Positions 62,524 to 64,000 of a DNA stretch of 64,000 bases are shown here, piece by piece. Source of the DNA: Microbacterium wangchenii (GTDB taxonomy: Bacteria; Actinomycetota; Actinomycetes; Actinomycetales; Microbacteriaceae). The notes below the pieces were generated by a model. That model was not told where the DNA came from, searched no databases, and saw nothing but the letters and a program-made list of their open reading frames with translations. Location of the stretch: the NCBI RefSeq assembly GCF_004564355.1, contig NZ_CP038266.1:186001-250000 (forward strand). Reading direction: 5' to 3'. Position 1 is the stretch's first letter. The number at the start of each line of letters is the position of its first letter. A program made the translations under genes and the position numbers.

Positions 62524-63032
62524 CCACGGCGGAGCCTCGCGGCGGGGAGCCCCTCGGCACGGAGGCCGTCATCGCGCTGGGCGCGAACCTCGGCGATCGA
62601 GCCGAGACCCTCACCGCCGCCCTCACTGCGATCGGCGAGCTGCCGCTGACCACCGATCTGCGGGCCTCGCGCGCGTTCGAGACCGTCGCGGTCACCGTGG
62701 CCGGCGAGAACGAGGATGCCCCCCGGTACCTCAACGCCGTCGCCCTGGTCCGCACGCGACTGGCCCCCTCCCTCCTGCTGCAGGCGCTGCACGGCATCGA
62801 GGCCGCGCACGGCCGTGTGCGCCGCGAGCGATGGGGCGACCGGACGCTGGATCTTGATCTCATCTCCTACGGGCGGCTCACCTCGACCGACCCGGCGCTG
62901 ACCCTGCCGCATCCGCGGGCCGCCGAGCGGGAGTTCGTCCTCACGCCGTGGCTCGACGTCGATCCCGAGGCCCAGCTGCCCGGGGTCGGAGCCGTCCGCG
63001 ATCTCCGCGAGCGCCTGCAGGACCGCTCGTGA
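62520..63032 (+). CDS. folK: 6-hydroxymethyl-dihydropterin pyrophosphokinase
   Basis: 170 residues, GTG start overlapping the folB stop. VIALGANLGDRAETL, PRYLNAVALVRTRL and the signature RWGDRTLDLDLISYG followed by LPHPRAAEREFVLTPW. Pyrophosphorylates 6-hydroxymethyl-dihydropterin for FolP. Overlaps the DUF3180 gene by GTGA. Confidence 0.97.
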   Translation: MTTAEPRGGEPLGTEAVIALGANLGDRAETLTAALTAIGELPLTTDLRASRAFETVAVTVAGENEDAPRYLNAVALVRTRLAPSLLLQALHGIEAAHGRVRRERWGDRTLDLDLISYGRLTSTDPALTLPHPRAAEREFVLTPWLDVDPEAQLPGVGAVRDLRERLQDRS

Positions 63033-63517
63033 AGCGCACCGGCGCCGGTTCTCTCCTCCTCGCCGCCGTGCTGGGGGCCGTGGCGGGCTTCCTCATCGAC
63101 AGCGCGTTCAGCGCCGCCGGGCGCCCCACCTTCACCCCCGCGGTGAGCCTCCCGATCCTCCTGCTGCTCCTCGGGGCCCTCGTCGTGGTCCTGGCCATCC
63201 CGGTCTACCGCGCCAGTCGTGGACGCACCGCGGCGGCCATCGATCCCTTCCGGGCGCTGCGCATCGCGATGCTCGCCAAAGCCTCCAGCATCGTGGGCGC
63301 GGCGCTCGGCGGGCTCGGCGTCGGACTGCTCGCGTTTCTGCTCACGCGGCCAGTCGTGCCCTCGCTAGGCTCGATGGGCACGGTCATCGCGACGGCGGTC
63401 TGCGGCGGCCTCCTGATCGCCGCCGGGCTGGTGGCGGAACAGCTGTGCACGATCCGGAAGGACGACGATGACGATCAACCCGGGAACCCCTCCGGAGTCG
63501 ATGCCACCGACCGCTGA
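63029..63517 (+). CDS. DUF3180 family four-helix membrane protein
   Basis: 162 residues, GTG start overlapping folK. Four transmembrane helices (about 6-28, 38-60, 85-108 and 115-140); FRALRIAMLAKASSIVGAAL is the conserved DUF3180 core. Always found next to folK in actinobacteria; role unknown, possibly envelope. The PH-domain gene starts inside its last 50 bp. Confidence 0.92.
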   Translation: MKRTGAGSLLLAAVLGAVAGFLIDSAFSAAGRPTFTPAVSLPILLLLLGALVVVLAIPVYRASRGRTAAAIDPFRALRIAMLAKASSIVGAALGGLGVGLLAFLLTRPVVPSLGSMGTVIATAVCGGLLIAAGLVAEQLCTIRKDDDDDQPGNPSGVDATDR

Positions 63518-64000
63518 TCACCGCGGCGACGACGTGCTGGACCGGGGTACCTTCGAGTCCATCCGGGAGCCGCGCAGCGCCGGCCGGCTCCCACTGGGAG
63601 ACGGCCAGTGGCACCAGCTCGCGCAGGCCTATGTGTGGGTGCAGCTCATCTCCACCGCCACGCTGCTGATCGTCGTGCTGGGCATCGCGCTCGTGCTGCA
63701 GCTGTGGCTCGAGCAGACGTGGGTGTGGATCCCCGCCGGCGTGTTCGCGCTGATCTCGGTGTGGGCCCTGGCGATCACGCCGCGCCAGGCGCGCTCCTAC
63801 GGGTATCAGTTGCGCCAGGACGACCTCGTCTTCCGTCGCGGGATCCTGTGGCAGCGGGTCGTCGCCGTCCCGTACGGCCGGATGCAGCTGATCGACATCA
63901 CCCACGGCCCGCTCGACCGCGGTTTCGGCATCGCACAGCTGAAGCTCGTGACCGCCGCGGCCACCACCGCCGTCACGATCCCCGGCCTGACCCAGGATGC
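63468..64000 (+). CDS. bPH_2 (DUF304) PH-domain membrane protein, 3' end outside window
   Basis: 177 codons are visible. ATG 63468 has GGAAGGA upstream; ATG 63501, 11 codons later, is an alternative that would reduce the overlap with DUF3180. Two transmembrane helices (about 57-78 and 82-102) precede the bPH_2 core: YGYQLRQDDLVFRRGILWQR, VPYGRMQLIDITHGPLDR. In actinobacteria this gene follows folK-DUF3180 and is usually paired with a second PH-domain gene. Confidence 0.92.
   Translation, partial: MTINPGTPPESMPPTADHRGDDVLDRGTFESIREPRSAGRLPLGDGQWHQLAQAYVWVQLISTATLLIVVLGIALVLQLWLEQTWVWIPAGVFALISVWALAITPRQARSYGYQLRQDDLVFRRGILWQRVVAVPYGRMQLIDITHGPLDRGFGIAQLKLVTAAATTAVTIPGLTQD

Overview
The window is high-GC actinobacterial chromosome, most likely from Microbacterium or a close Microbacteriaceae relative. 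Reasons: strong third-position GC, many GTG starts and ATGA/GTGA gene overlaps, frequent leaderless starts (a TANNNT box 5-7 nt before the start codon), the tilS-hpt-ftsH-folE-folP-folB-folK-DUF3180-PH-domain order of Actinobacteria, a mycoredoxin-like protein and a sortase-E-type LAQTG surface protein. There are no rRNAs, insertion sequences or CRISPR arrays. Three tRNAs (Glu, Asp, Phe) lie together on the minus strand at 54.3-54.6 kb.

Layout. (1) 0-14.3 kb: one tightly overlapping plus-strand operon: a giant Ig/fibronectin-III surface protein (5'-truncated by the window edge), MoxR ATPase, DUF58 protein, transglutaminase-like membrane protein lacking its catalytic Cys, FHA protein, PP2C phosphatase, a second FHA protein and a membrane Ser/Thr kinase. 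It looks like an envelope or surface-protein system with its own phospho-signalling circuit. (2) 14.4-18 kb: a secreted fasciclin protein and a histidine kinase/response regulator/DUF4097 operon. (3) 18-26 kb: a resolvase-like orphan, a Na+/H+ antiporter, proline iminopeptidase with a leader ORF, aldehyde dehydrogenase, a luciferase-like oxidoreductase, mycoredoxin and a polyprenol-phosphate glycosyltransferase. Two copies of a 70-bp palindromic repeat sit at the ends of this block. (4) 25.9-34 kb: a DUF2975/XRE pair, a YciI-like protein with an ECF42-type sigma factor, an S9 peptidase, a HAD phosphatase, a protein with duplicated P-loop halves, and a pair of palindromic repeats of a second family.

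(5) 34.3-39.3 kb: a minus-strand catabolic cluster: XRE-cupin regulator, acyl-CoA-dehydrogenase-fold monooxygenase, flavin reductase, RidA, metallo-beta-lactamase-fold hydrolase and arylformamidase-like hydrolase. In logic it resembles the Rut pyrimidine pathway or indole catabolism, but the substrate is unknown. (6) 39.4-48.8 kb: accessory and partly decayed DNA: LysE exporter/CGNR regulator, OsmC, a frameshifted DUF1579-like gene, a PPOX protein, a WYL-regulator stub, an arsO-like flavoprotein/arsR pair, a tyrosine phosphatase, the LAQTG wall protein, a uracil-glycosylase-like protein and a lipoprotein. (7) 49-54.3 kb: a large LuxR (LAL) regulator, then a hipBA toxin-antitoxin module controlled by three perfect palindromes spaced exactly 27 bp, divergent from a twice-frameshifted DUF4279 gene and flanked by similar hairpins beside the tRNA cluster. 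(8) 54.8-64 kb: core genes: M23 peptidase, ppa, tilS, hpt, ftsH, the folate operon, DUF3180 and a PH-domain protein cut by the window end.

Functional names rest on reading motifs by eye; no database searches were possible.
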